From: Acidobacteriota bacterium
GTDB lineage: Bacteria; Acidobacteriota; Terriglobia; Bryobacterales; Bryobacteraceae
DNA: 48,845 nt
Reading direction: 5' to 3'
NCBI GenBank assembly: GCA_016213775.1
Contig: JACQZR010000122.1
Location: 1-48,845, forward strand
Shown: positions 26,183 to 34,777 of the stretch, piece after piece
How the letters are laid out: every line of letters begins with the position of its first letter
How positions within the stretch are numbered: position 1 is the stretch's first letter
Notes under the pieces: model-generated
Told to the model about the DNA's origin: nothing
Databases searched by the model: none
What the model saw: only the letters and a program-made list of their open reading frames with translations
Translations under genes and position numbers: made by a program

Positions 26183-26899
26183 ATGGCTGACCTGAACCTC
26201 CTCGACGAAGTGCCACCCTCGTGGCAGATACGCCGCGCGTATGACCTCTGGAGCATCTGCTACGACAAACTGGCGGCGCCCTGGGAACATGGCCCGCGAC
26301 TTCGCGGCCTGGAAGCGGCAGGCCTCCGGTCCGGTGAGAAAGTGCTCGATGTAGGCGTCGGCACTGGGGCGATACCGCTCAGAATCCTGGCTCGGCGGGA
26401 TCAGGAAATCCGGGTCTTCGCCGTCGACTTCTCCCTCCGTATGGTAGCGAAAGCAAGAAGGAGAATCGCGGCAGCCGGTTGCGCAAATGCGCATTTGGTC
26501 GCTGCGGACGCACGCGCGCTCCCCTTCCCCGAGCGGGCCTTCGACGTCGTGTACAGCGCCTACACACTCGACCTGATGACGATGAAGGACGTGTCACTCG
26601 CGTTGTCGGAGTTTCGACGAGTGCTCAAGCCAGACGGACGTATGGTCCTCGTCAACATGAGCAAGAAGCATCCGGGGCAGATTGGCTGGTTCGAGTGGAT
26701 CTATCGGGCTATGCCGGCGTCCTGGGTGGCGTACCTTCTCGGAGGCTGCCGCCCGGTCATCCTGGATGGACTCGTCCGGCAGGCGCGATTCATCAATGTC
26801 CATCGCGAGTTCGTCCGAGATATGATTCCCTCCGAGATCGTAGTCGCCAGAAAGCCGCGTGAGAATCGCGTGCGGGAGCAAACGCTATGCCAGAGTTGA
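26183..26899 (+). CDS. Class I SAM-dependent methyltransferase (UbiE-like)
   Basis: The start MADLNLLDEVPPSW at 26183 is used; a longer in-frame reading from 26042 overlaps the previous gene. The 238-residue protein has motif I V-L-D-V-G-V-G-T-G at 54-62, an acidic strand end A-V-D-F-S near 79-83, A-A-D-A-R-A-L-P-F in the middle and R-V-L-K-P-D-G-R-M near 145. This is the Methyltransf_11/UbiE pattern. A lipid or quinone substrate is possible, but nothing in the sequence decides it. The stop lies inside the next gene (26887), so the two are coupled at the head of the metal efflux operon. Confidence 0.85.
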   Translation: MADLNLLDEVPPSWQIRRAYDLWSICYDKLAAPWEHGPRLRGLEAAGLRSGEKVLDVGVGTGAIPLRILARRDQEIRVFAVDFSLRMVAKARRRIAAAGCANAHLVAADARALPFPERAFDVVYSAYTLDLMTMKDVSLALSEFRRVLKPDGRMVLVNMSKKHPGQIGWFEWIYRAMPASWVAYLLGGCRPVILDGLVRQARFINVHREFVRDMIPSEIVVARKPRENRVREQTLCQS

Positions 26900-28308
26900 G
26901 AGGTGATCACAAAGCAATTCAGTTGGCCAATATCCTCCCCGAGCCCATGCCGGGCCTAGGCTTTGTGCATGCAACCAGGAACCCAGTGCCACGCAACTAC
27001 GATGCGCACAGCGCCTTCCGAACACTCTTCCGGGTGGCCGTGGCCCTGCTTGTTGCTGTACTTGGCTCCGCGCAAGAGTACACTCCCAACGGCGACAGCC
27101 ATCTGAGGCTCTATGTCGAGGAAGCCTTGGCTCGCAATCCCGCGGCGCGGCAATCATTTGCACGCTACCGTGCATCCCTCCAACGTTTGCCACAGGTGAG
27201 TTCGCTGCCCGACCCCATGCTGGGATTCGCACAGTACCTGCGAACCCCCGAAACGCGCGTCGGTCCGCAGACCACGATGCTGACACTGTCTCAGCAATTT
27301 CCTTTGTTCGGAAAGCTCAGCGATAAAGAGAAGATCGCGGCCAAGGAAGCCGCCATGGTTCGAGAGCATTACGAAGCTCAGCGGTCCGAGATTGTTCGCC
27401 AGGTGAAGCTCGCCTATTACAGCCTGTCGTACGTCGACCGTGCAATCGCCGTCACGGAAGAAGATTTGGAACTGTTACGTCATTTCGAGGTTCTGGCGCA
27501 AGCGCGGTATCAGCAAGGAGTCGGGCTTCAGCAGGCGGTCGTCAAGCTGCAAACGGAGATCACCAGGGATCTGAACCGGCTGGAGGAACTGCGGAGCAGG
27601 CGTGTGGACGCCGAGGCGATTCTGAACACGTTGATGGACCGTCCGGCCCGCTCCCCCCTTGCGACAGTGACCTTGAGCTCGCGTCCTCCTGCCCCGATTG
27701 ACTACGACGCTCTTTACGAGATTGCCCGGCAGCACCGGCCAGAGGTGCAGTCGGCTCTGCTGCAGATCGAACGAGACGAGAAGCGCGTTCAACTCGCGAG
27801 GAGGAGCTACTGGCCCGATATCACCGTCGGGGCGGGCTTCACAAACGTGCTGGGGCGGTCCGACGCGGCCGGAATCCTGAGCCCTCCGGAACAGAACGGA
27901 AAGAACATCTACAACGTGACAGCCGGCATTAACATTCCGATCAGACGGCGCAAGTACGACGCCGCAGTTCTGGAAGCAACAGAAGACCAGATCGCTTCCC
28001 GTGAAGGATATCGAAACGTGCTGAATTCGGTGGAGACCTCCATCCGAGCCGTGGGCTTCCGCATTCGGACGCTCGAGGATCAAATTGCGCTGTTTGAGAA
28101 GACTCTTCTCCCTCAAGCCGATCAGGCCCTGCGTTCCACCGAAGCCGCCTACTCTACGGGCACCGTCGGTGTTCTCGACTTGCTCGACAGTGAGCGCGTC
28201 CTGCTCGAGATTCGTCTGGGTCTGCAACAACTGAGCAGCGACTACATGAAGTCGCTTGCGGAAATGGAACGGGCCATCGGCGCACCGTTCCCGGAGGTAC
28301 AACCTTGA
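26887..28308 (+). CDS. Outer membrane efflux protein, CusC/TolC type
   Basis: The longest reading has 473 residues and starts inside the methyltransferase gene. A start at 26947 is also possible; either way the signal-like segment F-R-T-L-F-R-V-A-V-A-L-L-V-A-V-L-G-S-A lies near residues 44-62, so the true start is uncertain. The body has two repeats of the TolC fold, with D-P-M-L-G-F near 111, V-K-L-A-Y-Y-S-L near 175 and a second N-I-P-I-R-R-R-K-Y near 350. It would form the outer membrane channel of a tripartite pump with the two genes that follow. The stop overlaps the next start. Confidence 0.85.
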   Translation: MPELRGDHKAIQLANILPEPMPGLGFVHATRNPVPRNYDAHSAFRTLFRVAVALLVAVLGSAQEYTPNGDSHLRLYVEEALARNPAARQSFARYRASLQRLPQVSSLPDPMLGFAQYLRTPETRVGPQTTMLTLSQQFPLFGKLSDKEKIAAKEAAMVREHYEAQRSEIVRQVKLAYYSLSYVDRAIAVTEEDLELLRHFEVLAQARYQQGVGLQQAVVKLQTEITRDLNRLEELRSRRVDAEAILNTLMDRPARSPLATVTLSSRPPAPIDYDALYEIARQHRPEVQSALLQIERDEKRVQLARRSYWPDITVGAGFTNVLGRSDAAGILSPPEQNGKNIYNVTAGINIPIRRRKYDAAVLEATEDQIASREGYRNVLNSVETSIRAVGFRIRTLEDQIALFEKTLLPQADQALRSTEAAYSTGTVGVLDLLDSERVLLEIRLGLQQLSSDYMKSLAEMERAIGAPFPEVQP

Positions 28309-29792
28309 AGCCAAAAGTCCGCCTTACGCTCCTAATCGTTGGAGTGTTCCTTCTGGGGAGTGCTCTACCTGCGTTTATCATCTGGAATCCTGCCGGTTGG
28401 CATTGGGCCGACAGGCTGATCGGACGCCATGCCGCCGGCGCCGGCGAGGGGCAGACCACGGTAAAACAACTCTGGACCTGCAGCATGCATCCCCAGGTGA
28501 TCCAGGACAAGCCAGGCAACTGCCCGATATGCGGCATGAGACTTGTTCCCGTCAAGGACGCCGGCTCACCCGCATCCCAAGCCGGGCAAGCCAAGGGTGA
28601 GCGGAAGATCAAGTACTGGCGGGCTCCCATGGATCCGAATTACATCTCCGATAAGCCGGGCAAGTCGCCGATGGGGATGGATCTGATTCCGGTCTATGAA
28701 GACGAACAGTCGGTCGAGAGCGGGATACGTGTCGATCCCGGCTTCCTACAGAACTTTTCTGTCAGAACCGTCAGAGCTGAGAAGGGCTCCATCCCCGTCG
28801 AGACTCGAACCGTCGGCACGCTCACATACAACGAAAAGAACATCGCTTCGGTCAACACGAAGTTCGAAGGCTGGATCGAGAAGGTGAACGTCAACTACGT
28901 CGGCGAGCCTGTCAGTAAGGGACAGGTACTGTTTGAGATCTACAGTCCCCAGCTCGTCACGACGCAACAGGAATATCTCGCATCGCTCCAATACCTGGAG
29001 AAACTCAAGGCAGGTGGTAACCCCGAGGCCATCGACAGGGCGGCAGCCTTGGTGCAGGCATCCTGGGAACGGCTGCGGTATTGGGATATCACCGAGGGTC
29101 AGATCGATGCTTTGAAGCAGAGCGGAAAGCTCACCCGGACTCTGAAGATCCTGTCCCCGGCGTCCGGAGTCGTTGTTGCGAAGATGGACAACGCGCTCGA
29201 GGGGATGAAGTTGTCTCCCGGCATGAATGTCTACAAGATCGCGGATCTGTCCACTGTCTGGGCGCAGATCGAGGTGTACGAATATCAGGTTCAATACTTG
29301 CGCCTCGGACAAAGTGCGCGGATCACGATCGACGCCTTTCCAGGGCGGACCTGGTCCGGCAAGGTCATCTACCTCGGCCCATCGCTAAACCAACAAACCC
29401 GAACGCTCAAAGCCTACGTCGAGATTGCCAATCCCGACTCCAAGCTCCGGCCTGAGATGTACGCCAACATCGAGCTCAGCACGCCTGCGGTTGCTGGCGC
29501 GGTCAAGGTCCCGTCGGAGGCGATTCTTCACACCGGCGACCGCAGCGTCGTCATTGTCGCGAAGAGCAAAGGCGTTTTCGAGCCGCGCGAAGTCCAATTG
29601 GGCGCCATCGGCGGCGGCTATCAGGAAGTGCGTCAGGGTCTGCGGGCTGGAGAAACGGTTGTGACTTCTTCCCAGTTCCTGATCGACTCGGAGAGCAACC
29701 TGAAAGAAGCCATCAGCAAGATGCTGGGAGAACGGAAAGGGGAGGGCGAGCAGAAACAGCCTCCCGCACCCGCGCCGGCTCATCAGCACTAG
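28305..29792 (+). CDS. cusB: Copper/silver efflux periplasmic adaptor, CusB type with two metal-binding motifs
   Basis: The start is a TTG at 28305 overlapping the previous stop (TTGA); a GGAGGT site 8 bases upstream decides this. The 495-residue protein has a membrane anchor at 6-27. A heavy-metal-binding domain at 57-83 has C59-x-M61-H-P, C73-P-I-C76 and G-M78. A second segment at 104-130 has M109-D-P, then K-S-P-M123-G-M125-D-L, like the methionine site of E. coli CusB. The adaptor body follows, with F-E-G-W-I-E-K-V-N-V, a helical hairpin and the A-x-I-x-I-D-A-F-P-G strand. It links CusA to the outer channel and hands metal to the pump. Confidence 0.92.
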   Translation: MKPKVRLTLLIVGVFLLGSALPAFIIWNPAGWHWADRLIGRHAAGAGEGQTTVKQLWTCSMHPQVIQDKPGNCPICGMRLVPVKDAGSPASQAGQAKGERKIKYWRAPMDPNYISDKPGKSPMGMDLIPVYEDEQSVESGIRVDPGFLQNFSVRTVRAEKGSIPVETRTVGTLTYNEKNIASVNTKFEGWIEKVNVNYVGEPVSKGQVLFEIYSPQLVTTQQEYLASLQYLEKLKAGGNPEAIDRAAALVQASWERLRYWDITEGQIDALKQSGKLTRTLKILSPASGVVVAKMDNALEGMKLSPGMNVYKIADLSTVWAQIEVYEYQVQYLRLGQSARITIDAFPGRTWSGKVIYLGPSLNQQTRTLKAYVEIANPDSKLRPEMYANIELSTPAVAGAVKVPSEAILHTGDRSVVIVAKSKGVFEPREVQLGAIGGGYQEVRQGLRAGETVVTSSQFLIDSESNLKEAISKMLGERKGEGEQKQPPAPAPAHQH

Positions 29793-29800
29793 GGTGAGAG

Positions 29801-32800
29801 ATGTTCGCGAAAATCATTGAATGGTCGATCGCCAATAAATTCCTGGTGCTGCTGAGCACGCTCTTCCTGATCGCAGCGGGCCTCTACTCGTTGTACCAGA
29901 CGCCGCTCGATGCCATCCCCGACCTCTCAGACGTCCAGGTCATCATCTACACGGAGTACCCGGGGCAGGCTCCTCAAATCGTCGAGGACCAAATCACCTA
30001 TCCGTTGACCACCCAGATGCTCGCTGTGCCGTATTCCAAGGTGGTCCGGGGTTACTCGTTCTTCGGCTTTTCGTTCGTCTACATCATCTTTGAGGACGGC
30101 ACCGACATGTACTGGGCGCGCAGCCGCGTGCTGGAGTATTTGAACTACGTTTCGGCGCGTTTGCCGCGCGGGGTGACGCCCATGCTGGGGCCGGACGCCA
30201 CCGGCGTGGGCTGGGCGTTCATGTACGCCCTCAAGTCGGACCGCCACGATCTCAGCCAGCTCCGGTCGATCCAAGACTGGTATCTGAAATACGAACTCAC
30301 GAGTGTGCACGGCGTGGCTGAAGTGGCTGGCATCGGCGGCTTCGTCCGCCAGTACCAGATCACGGTCGACCCTAACAAACTGCGGGCGTACAATATCCCC
30401 GTTTCCAAGATCCGGATGGCGGTGCAGCGAAGCAACAACGATGTTGGCGGGCGATTACTGGAGGTGGCCGAGAAGGAGTTCATGATCCGCGGTTTGGGCT
30501 ACATCAAATCGCTCGACGACGTTCGCAGCATCGCATTGGGGGTGGATGGCCGCGGCACGCCCATACTTCTGCGCGATGTAGCGAGCGTGCAGTTCGGGCC
30601 TGAAATGCGGCGCGGACTGGCGGACTGGAACGGTGAAGGCGAAACTGTTGGCGGAATCATCGTGATCCGGTATGGGGCGAACGCACGCCAGGTGATCGAA
30701 GACGTAAAAGAGAAGTTGGCGGAGATGAAAAAGGGCCTTCCCGAAGGCGTTCAGATCGAAATCGCCTATGACCGTTCGGCGTTGATCGAACGCGCCGTGG
30801 ACACACTCAAGGAAAAGCTGCTGGAGGAGAGCATTGTAGTCGCCATAGTCTGCATCATCTTCCTGTTGCACTTCCGCAGCGCGCTGGTGGCAATCATCAC
30901 GCTGCCGGTTGCCGTTCTAATGGCCTTCATCGTGATGCACCAGCAGGGTATCAACGCCAACATCATGTCGCTGGGCGGCATCGCGATTGCTATCGGCGCG
31001 ATGGTGGACGCAGCCATCATCATGATTGAGAATGCCCACAAACACCTGGAGCGCGATGCCGGCAAGAAGCCGCACTGGCGGATCATCGCCGACGCCTCCA
31101 CCGAGGTCGGGCCGGCGCTTTTCTACTCGCTGCTGGTGATTACTGTGTCCTTCATGCCCGTGTTCACGTTGGAGGCACAGGAGGGGCGCATGTTCAAGCC
31201 GCTGGCTTTCACTAAGACGTATTCGATGGCGGCGGCGGCATTACTTTCCATCACCCTCGTGCCGGTGCTCATGGGCCTCTTGGTTCGGGGGAAGATCCGC
31301 CCCGAGCACAGGAATCCCATCAACCGGCTTCTTATCTGGGTTTACCACCCAGTGCTGGAATTCGTGATGCGCTTCAAGCTGCCAGTCCTCGTGCTCGCCA
31401 TATTTTTGATCGCCGTGACAAACATCCCCTTCAGCCGGCTCGGCTCTGAGTTCATGCCTCCGCTCTGGGAAGGCGACCTGTTGTATATGCCCACGACGCT
31501 TCCGGGCATTTCAGTCACAAAGGCGCGCGAGCTCCTTCAGCAGACCGACAGGATCATCAAGACCTTTCCGGAGGTCCACCACGTCTTCGGCAAAATCGGG
31601 CGGGCGGAGACCGCTACCGATCCTGCGCCGCTCTCAATGATCGAAACGACGATCATGTTGAAGCCGGAAAGCGAGTGGCGCCCGGGCATGACGCCCGAGA
31701 AGCTGACCGACGAACTGAACGCCGCGATTCAGATACCAGGAGTGACGAATGCCTGGACGATGCCCATCAAGACGCGTACCGACATGTTGTCCACGGGCAT
31801 CAAGACGCCGGTGGGCATCAAACTCGGAGGCCCCGACCTGCGGACGCTGGAACAGCTTGGCAAACAAGTCGAGGCGGTGGTGCGGAACGTGCCAGGAACT
31901 TTGAGCGTTTATGCAGAGCGCGTCATGGGAGGCAACTACCTCGACTTCCAGATTCACCGGGATGAGATTGCCCGCTACGGGTTGACCGTCGGTGACGTTC
32001 AGGATGTTATTCAATCGTCCATTGGAGGTATGAACCTGACGACAACTGTCGAAGGATTGGAGCGGTACCCGGTTAACTTACGCTACAGTCGCGAACTGCG
32101 CGACGACCTCCCCGCGCTCCGCTCCGTATTGGTTCCGACTCCGTCTGGTCAGCATATTCCCCTCGATCAGTTGGTGGACCTCAGGTACGTGATCGGCCCA
32201 CCTTCGATCAAGACCGAAAACTCGCGCCCCAACGCATGGATTTACGTGGACCTGCGAGGGATCGACGTGGGAACGTACGTGAGGAACGCGCAGAAGGCCG
32301 TCCAGGAGAGCGTCAAACTGCCGTCCGGCTACACGATCGGTTGGAGCGGTCAGTACGAATACATGCAACGCGCCGAAAAGCGTCTGATGTACGTGATTCC
32401 CCTGACCATCGTGATCATCTTCGTCATAATCTTCGTGAATACGCAATCGGTGACGAAGACCGCGATTGTTTTCCTTGCCGTTCCGTTCTCCCTGGTAGGG
32501 GCAATCTGGCTCATCTACTTGCTCGGCTACAACATGAGCATAGCGGTCTGGGTCGGAATCATTGCCCTCGCAGGGCTCGACGCTGAGACGGGTGTGGTCA
32601 TGCTGCTCTACCTGGACCACGCCTACGAGGACTTCAAACGGAAAGGCCTTCTGAATAATCGGAATGACCTGGCCGACGCCATCCATGAGGGCGCCGTCAA
32701 GCGTGTCCGGCCGAAAGTCATGACGATCAGCGTAATCATCGCCGGCTTGCTGCCGATTCTGTGGAGCCACGGCGCCGGGGCCGATGTCATGAAGCGCATC

Positions 32801-32941
32801 GCAACTCCGATGGTCGGAGGGGTCGTAACTTCCGGCGTCATGGAGTTGCTTATCTACCCCGTCATTTTCTACTTCTGGCGCAGGCGTGGATTGCAGAAGA
32901 CCGGACCTTTTACCGGATTCCATCATTTGAAGGAGACCTGA
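29801..32941 (+). CDS. cusA: Copper/silver RND efflux pump, CusA type
   Basis: The 1046-residue inner membrane pump starts 8 bases after the adaptor stop with a GGTGAGAG site. It has the HME-RND design: a first helix near 11-30, large periplasmic loops after helices 1 and 7, and the helix 4 proton relay motif G-A-M-V-D-A-A-I-I-M-I-E. The three methionines of the CusA metal site are all present in context: L-L-Y-M-P-T-T, P-L-S-M-I-E-T-T and T-D-M-L-S-T-G-I-K. This argues for Cu(I)/Ag(I) rather than zinc, cobalt or nickel. Length equals the family norm. Confidence 0.95.
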   Translation: MFAKIIEWSIANKFLVLLSTLFLIAAGLYSLYQTPLDAIPDLSDVQVIIYTEYPGQAPQIVEDQITYPLTTQMLAVPYSKVVRGYSFFGFSFVYIIFEDGTDMYWARSRVLEYLNYVSARLPRGVTPMLGPDATGVGWAFMYALKSDRHDLSQLRSIQDWYLKYELTSVHGVAEVAGIGGFVRQYQITVDPNKLRAYNIPVSKIRMAVQRSNNDVGGRLLEVAEKEFMIRGLGYIKSLDDVRSIALGVDGRGTPILLRDVASVQFGPEMRRGLADWNGEGETVGGIIVIRYGANARQVIEDVKEKLAEMKKGLPEGVQIEIAYDRSALIERAVDTLKEKLLEESIVVAIVCIIFLLHFRSALVAIITLPVAVLMAFIVMHQQGINANIMSLGGIAIAIGAMVDAAIIMIENAHKHLERDAGKKPHWRIIADASTEVGPALFYSLLVITVSFMPVFTLEAQEGRMFKPLAFTKTYSMAAAALLSITLVPVLMGLLVRGKIRPEHRNPINRLLIWVYHPVLEFVMRFKLPVLVLAIFLIAVTNIPFSRLGSEFMPPLWEGDLLYMPTTLPGISVTKARELLQQTDRIIKTFPEVHHVFGKIGRAETATDPAPLSMIETTIMLKPESEWRPGMTPEKLTDELNAAIQIPGVTNAWTMPIKTRTDMLSTGIKTPVGIKLGGPDLRTLEQLGKQVEAVVRNVPGTLSVYAERVMGGNYLDFQIHRDEIARYGLTVGDVQDVIQSSIGGMNLTTTVEGLERYPVNLRYSRELRDDLPALRSVLVPTPSGQHIPLDQLVDLRYVIGPPSIKTENSRPNAWIYVDLRGIDVGTYVRNAQKAVQESVKLPSGYTIGWSGQYEYMQRAEKRLMYVIPLTIVIIFVIIFVNTQSVTKTAIVFLAVPFSLVGAIWLIYLLGYNMSIAVWVGIIALAGLDAETGVVMLLYLDHAYEDFKRKGLLNNRNDLADAIHEGAVKRVRPKVMTISVIIAGLLPILWSHGAGADVMKRIATPMVGGVVTSGVMELLIYPVIFYFWRRRGLQKTGPFTGFHHLKET

Positions 32942-33642
32942 TGAGATACTTACTGTGTTTGATTCTTTTCGTTCCTTTTCTACAGGCGGAAACATTCTCC
33001 GTCGTCCAACCGAAGACGCTCTGGCGAGATGGCCTGGGTAAGATCCACATCACGCAGGACGGCATCTCCTACGAAGCCGCGAAGAAGAAGATGAAGAAGG
33101 AGAACCGCACCTGGAAATACGTGGACATCCAATACTTCGACCGGATCAGCAGTAAAGAGTTTGTCATCCTGACGTACGAGGATCGCCAGCGATATCTCGG
33201 TCGCGACCGAGAGTACCGCTTTCTCATCACGGACGGTGAGCTGACCGACGAGTTGTTCCAGACAATCAGTCAACGGCTTGGCCGGCCGGTCACCAACCGC
33301 GTGCTACGGGAGGTCACCAATGCCGACTACGCCGTGCCCGTGAAGCACCTGCACGGACTCGGTGGCTGTGAAGGCGAGCTGAAATTCACCAAGGACGCGG
33401 TCTACTACGTGACGGACCACAAAGAGGACGCTCGTGAATGGCTGCTCGCCCGCGATGTGCAGTCGGCGTGGTCCATGAATCCTTATCAGTTCGAGATCCA
33501 CGTATACGACAACAACCGCCACGAGTTCAGCCGGACGCGAGTTTACAGGTTCGATCTAAAGGCTCCACTGAATGAGAACTTCTATCGAGCCCTGAAGCTA
33601 AAGATGTATGGTCTGGAGACCACGCACCTTCTCATGAGGTAA
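32941..33642 (+). CDS. Secreted protein with two related domains (unknown function)
   Basis: The start overlaps the CusA stop (TGATG), so it is the last gene of the efflux operon. The 233-residue product has a signal peptide (M-R-Y-L-L-C-L-I-L-F-V-P-F-L-Q-A). The mature part looks like two copies of one beta-rich domain of about 95 residues. The first runs from G-L-G-K-I-H-I-T-Q-D-G-I-S-Y-E to about residue 98; the second from H-L-H-G-L-G-G-C-E-G-E-L-K-F-T-K-D-A-V-Y-Y to the end. The K-H-x-H-x-x-G-x-x-x-G pattern recurs in secreted acidobacterial proteins. Its link to copper export is by position only. Confidence 0.7.
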   Translation: MRYLLCLILFVPFLQAETFSVVQPKTLWRDGLGKIHITQDGISYEAAKKKMKKENRTWKYVDIQYFDRISSKEFVILTYEDRQRYLGRDREYRFLITDGELTDELFQTISQRLGRPVTNRVLREVTNADYAVPVKHLHGLGGCEGELKFTKDAVYYVTDHKEDAREWLLARDVQSAWSMNPYQFEIHVYDNNRHEFSRTRVYRFDLKAPLNENFYRALKLKMYGLETTHLLMR

Positions 33643-33648
33643 ACGCAC

Positions 33649-33960
33649 ATGCTCCGACGCGTTCAACTCAAGAAAAAATACCTTGACGACTACAAAGAGG
33701 TCGCCGGACCAGAGGCCCTGGAGAGACTTCGCCGACTCGCAGGGCCACTTCAGGGGCTCCGGGTATTGAACGTCAACTCCACCGGAGAAGGGGGCGGAGT
33801 GGCTGAACTGCTGATGTCACTCGTTCCGCTGATGCGGGACGTCGGGTTGGAGGCAGAGTGGCAGCTTCTGTGCCATGACGATCCGTTCTTCGAAATCACC
33901 AAAGGATTTCATAGCGCCCTTCAAGGAAAGTGCGCTACGCTGACTACGCTGTGCCCGTGA
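33649..33960 (+). pseudogene. Truncated N-terminal fragment of a TreT-like trehalose synthase
   Basis: Residues 1-93 align by eye with the N-terminus of the intact TreT at 39319: V-L-N-V-N-S-T-G-E-G-G-G-V-A-E-L-L, then L-V-P-L-M-R-D-V-G-L-E-A-E-W and K-G-F-H-S-A-L-Q-G-K. After that the sequence breaks off, and ten unrelated residues lead to a stop, where the family would continue for about 310 residues including the whole nucleotide-sugar-binding domain. It cannot be an active glycosyltransferase. The downstream piece comes from a different gene (see 33939). Confidence 0.85.
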
Positions 33961-33995
33961 AGCACCGCCACCATTCCGGTGCCGTCGCAGGTTGA
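33939..33995 (+). pseudogene. Partial duplicate of the 32941 gene family fused to the TreT fragment
   Basis: Bases 33939-33966 match 33322-33349 at 26 of 28 positions, both differences being silent third-position C/T changes. In frame they read A-D-Y-A-V-P-V-K-H, then here R-H-H-S-G-A-V-A-G and a stop. So this is a scrap of a second copy of the secreted protein, in a different frame from the TreT fragment, joined to it near 33930. The remaining bases to 34140 show no recognisable gene. Confidence 0.65.
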
Positions 33996-34140
33996 CCCAG
34001 TGCCGAAGAGGAGAACGCCGGCTTGCTCGATATGCCAGGCGGCTCCGTGTGGCCGCGGTTGGCGGCAACGTACTTGGTTCTGGGAAAACCTTGAGCTGTG
34101 GCGATCAGCCCGGCTGAATGGGAGAACTCTGTGGAGGATC

Positions 34141-34632
34141 TTATCGATGATACGCTGCCGCCACATCCTGGAAACGGTGGATCGCTCCCCTGTTGCGCCC
34201 GGCGAATCCCTCGGCGGCCTCCCTGCGTGCGAAGGCGATCATGCTGGGCGAGCAGCGGTCGAAGTCCAGCGGGCTCGACTGCTTGTCCCGATCCAGGAGC
34301 ATTCTTTCACGGACGCAGTGATTCACACTGCTGCCCACAACGAGATAGGCACCTTCCGGTTTCAGGCTCGCGTCGTTCTCGTAGTCGGTCAGTTCCAGGA
34401 GTTTCACGAGTTTGCCAATCTGACGATGCGCCGTGAAAGCACAGGCCGGGCAGCAGAATCGCTGCCGCTTGTCCTCGATCAGCCCGACTACTCTGCTTCT
34501 CGCATGCAATGGACGGATGCACACATCACAAACCGGAACTTCGGATGTGCGCAGGCGCCAGGCCGTGTAGCCGAGAAGCGCTGCCATGGCCACGAGAATG
34601 GCCAAGCCCGAGAGGGTGCCTTTGTGCGTCAT
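34141..34632 (-). CDS. NosL-like copper-binding protein
   Basis: The start MTHKGTLSGLAILVAMA at 34632 is used because a longer in-frame reading runs into galT. The 163-residue protein has a membrane anchor or signal at 7-24, then C-D-V-C-I-R-P-L-H, F-C-C-P-A-C-A near 62-68, a T-D-Y segment and A-Y-L-V-V-G-S. It closes with S-M-I-A-F and an A-A-E-G-F-A-G-R-N-R-G-A-I-H-R-F end. This follows the NosL layout of metal-binding cysteines and a terminal A-F...G-G-x-x-x-x-F motif. It is likely a periplasm-facing Cu(I) carrier. It lies 1.2 kb from the Cus operon, divergent from galT. Confidence 0.7.
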   Translation of the reverse strand: MTHKGTLSGLAILVAMAALLGYTAWRLRTSEVPVCDVCIRPLHARSRVVGLIEDKRQRFCCPACAFTAHRQIGKLVKLLELTDYENDASLKPEGAYLVVGSSVNHCVRERMLLDRDKQSSPLDFDRCSPSMIAFARREAAEGFAGRNRGAIHRFQDVAAAYHR

Positions 34633-34777
34633 ACTCGCCCCCTGCTGAGCATTATACGCGACCAGCATGGCGGCGGCGCCACATGCGATGTGAATCGCGA
34701 ACGTGTCTGGCAGACGATCCCTTCGGAGATCGTTTTCGCCGGGAGCCGCCGGACAGCGGTATTCAGGAGGAAGCGTA

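Noticed and set aside
33921-34166. 81-codon minus-strand frame over the scar region
   Set aside because: It lies opposite recognisable gene fragments and shows no protein pattern.
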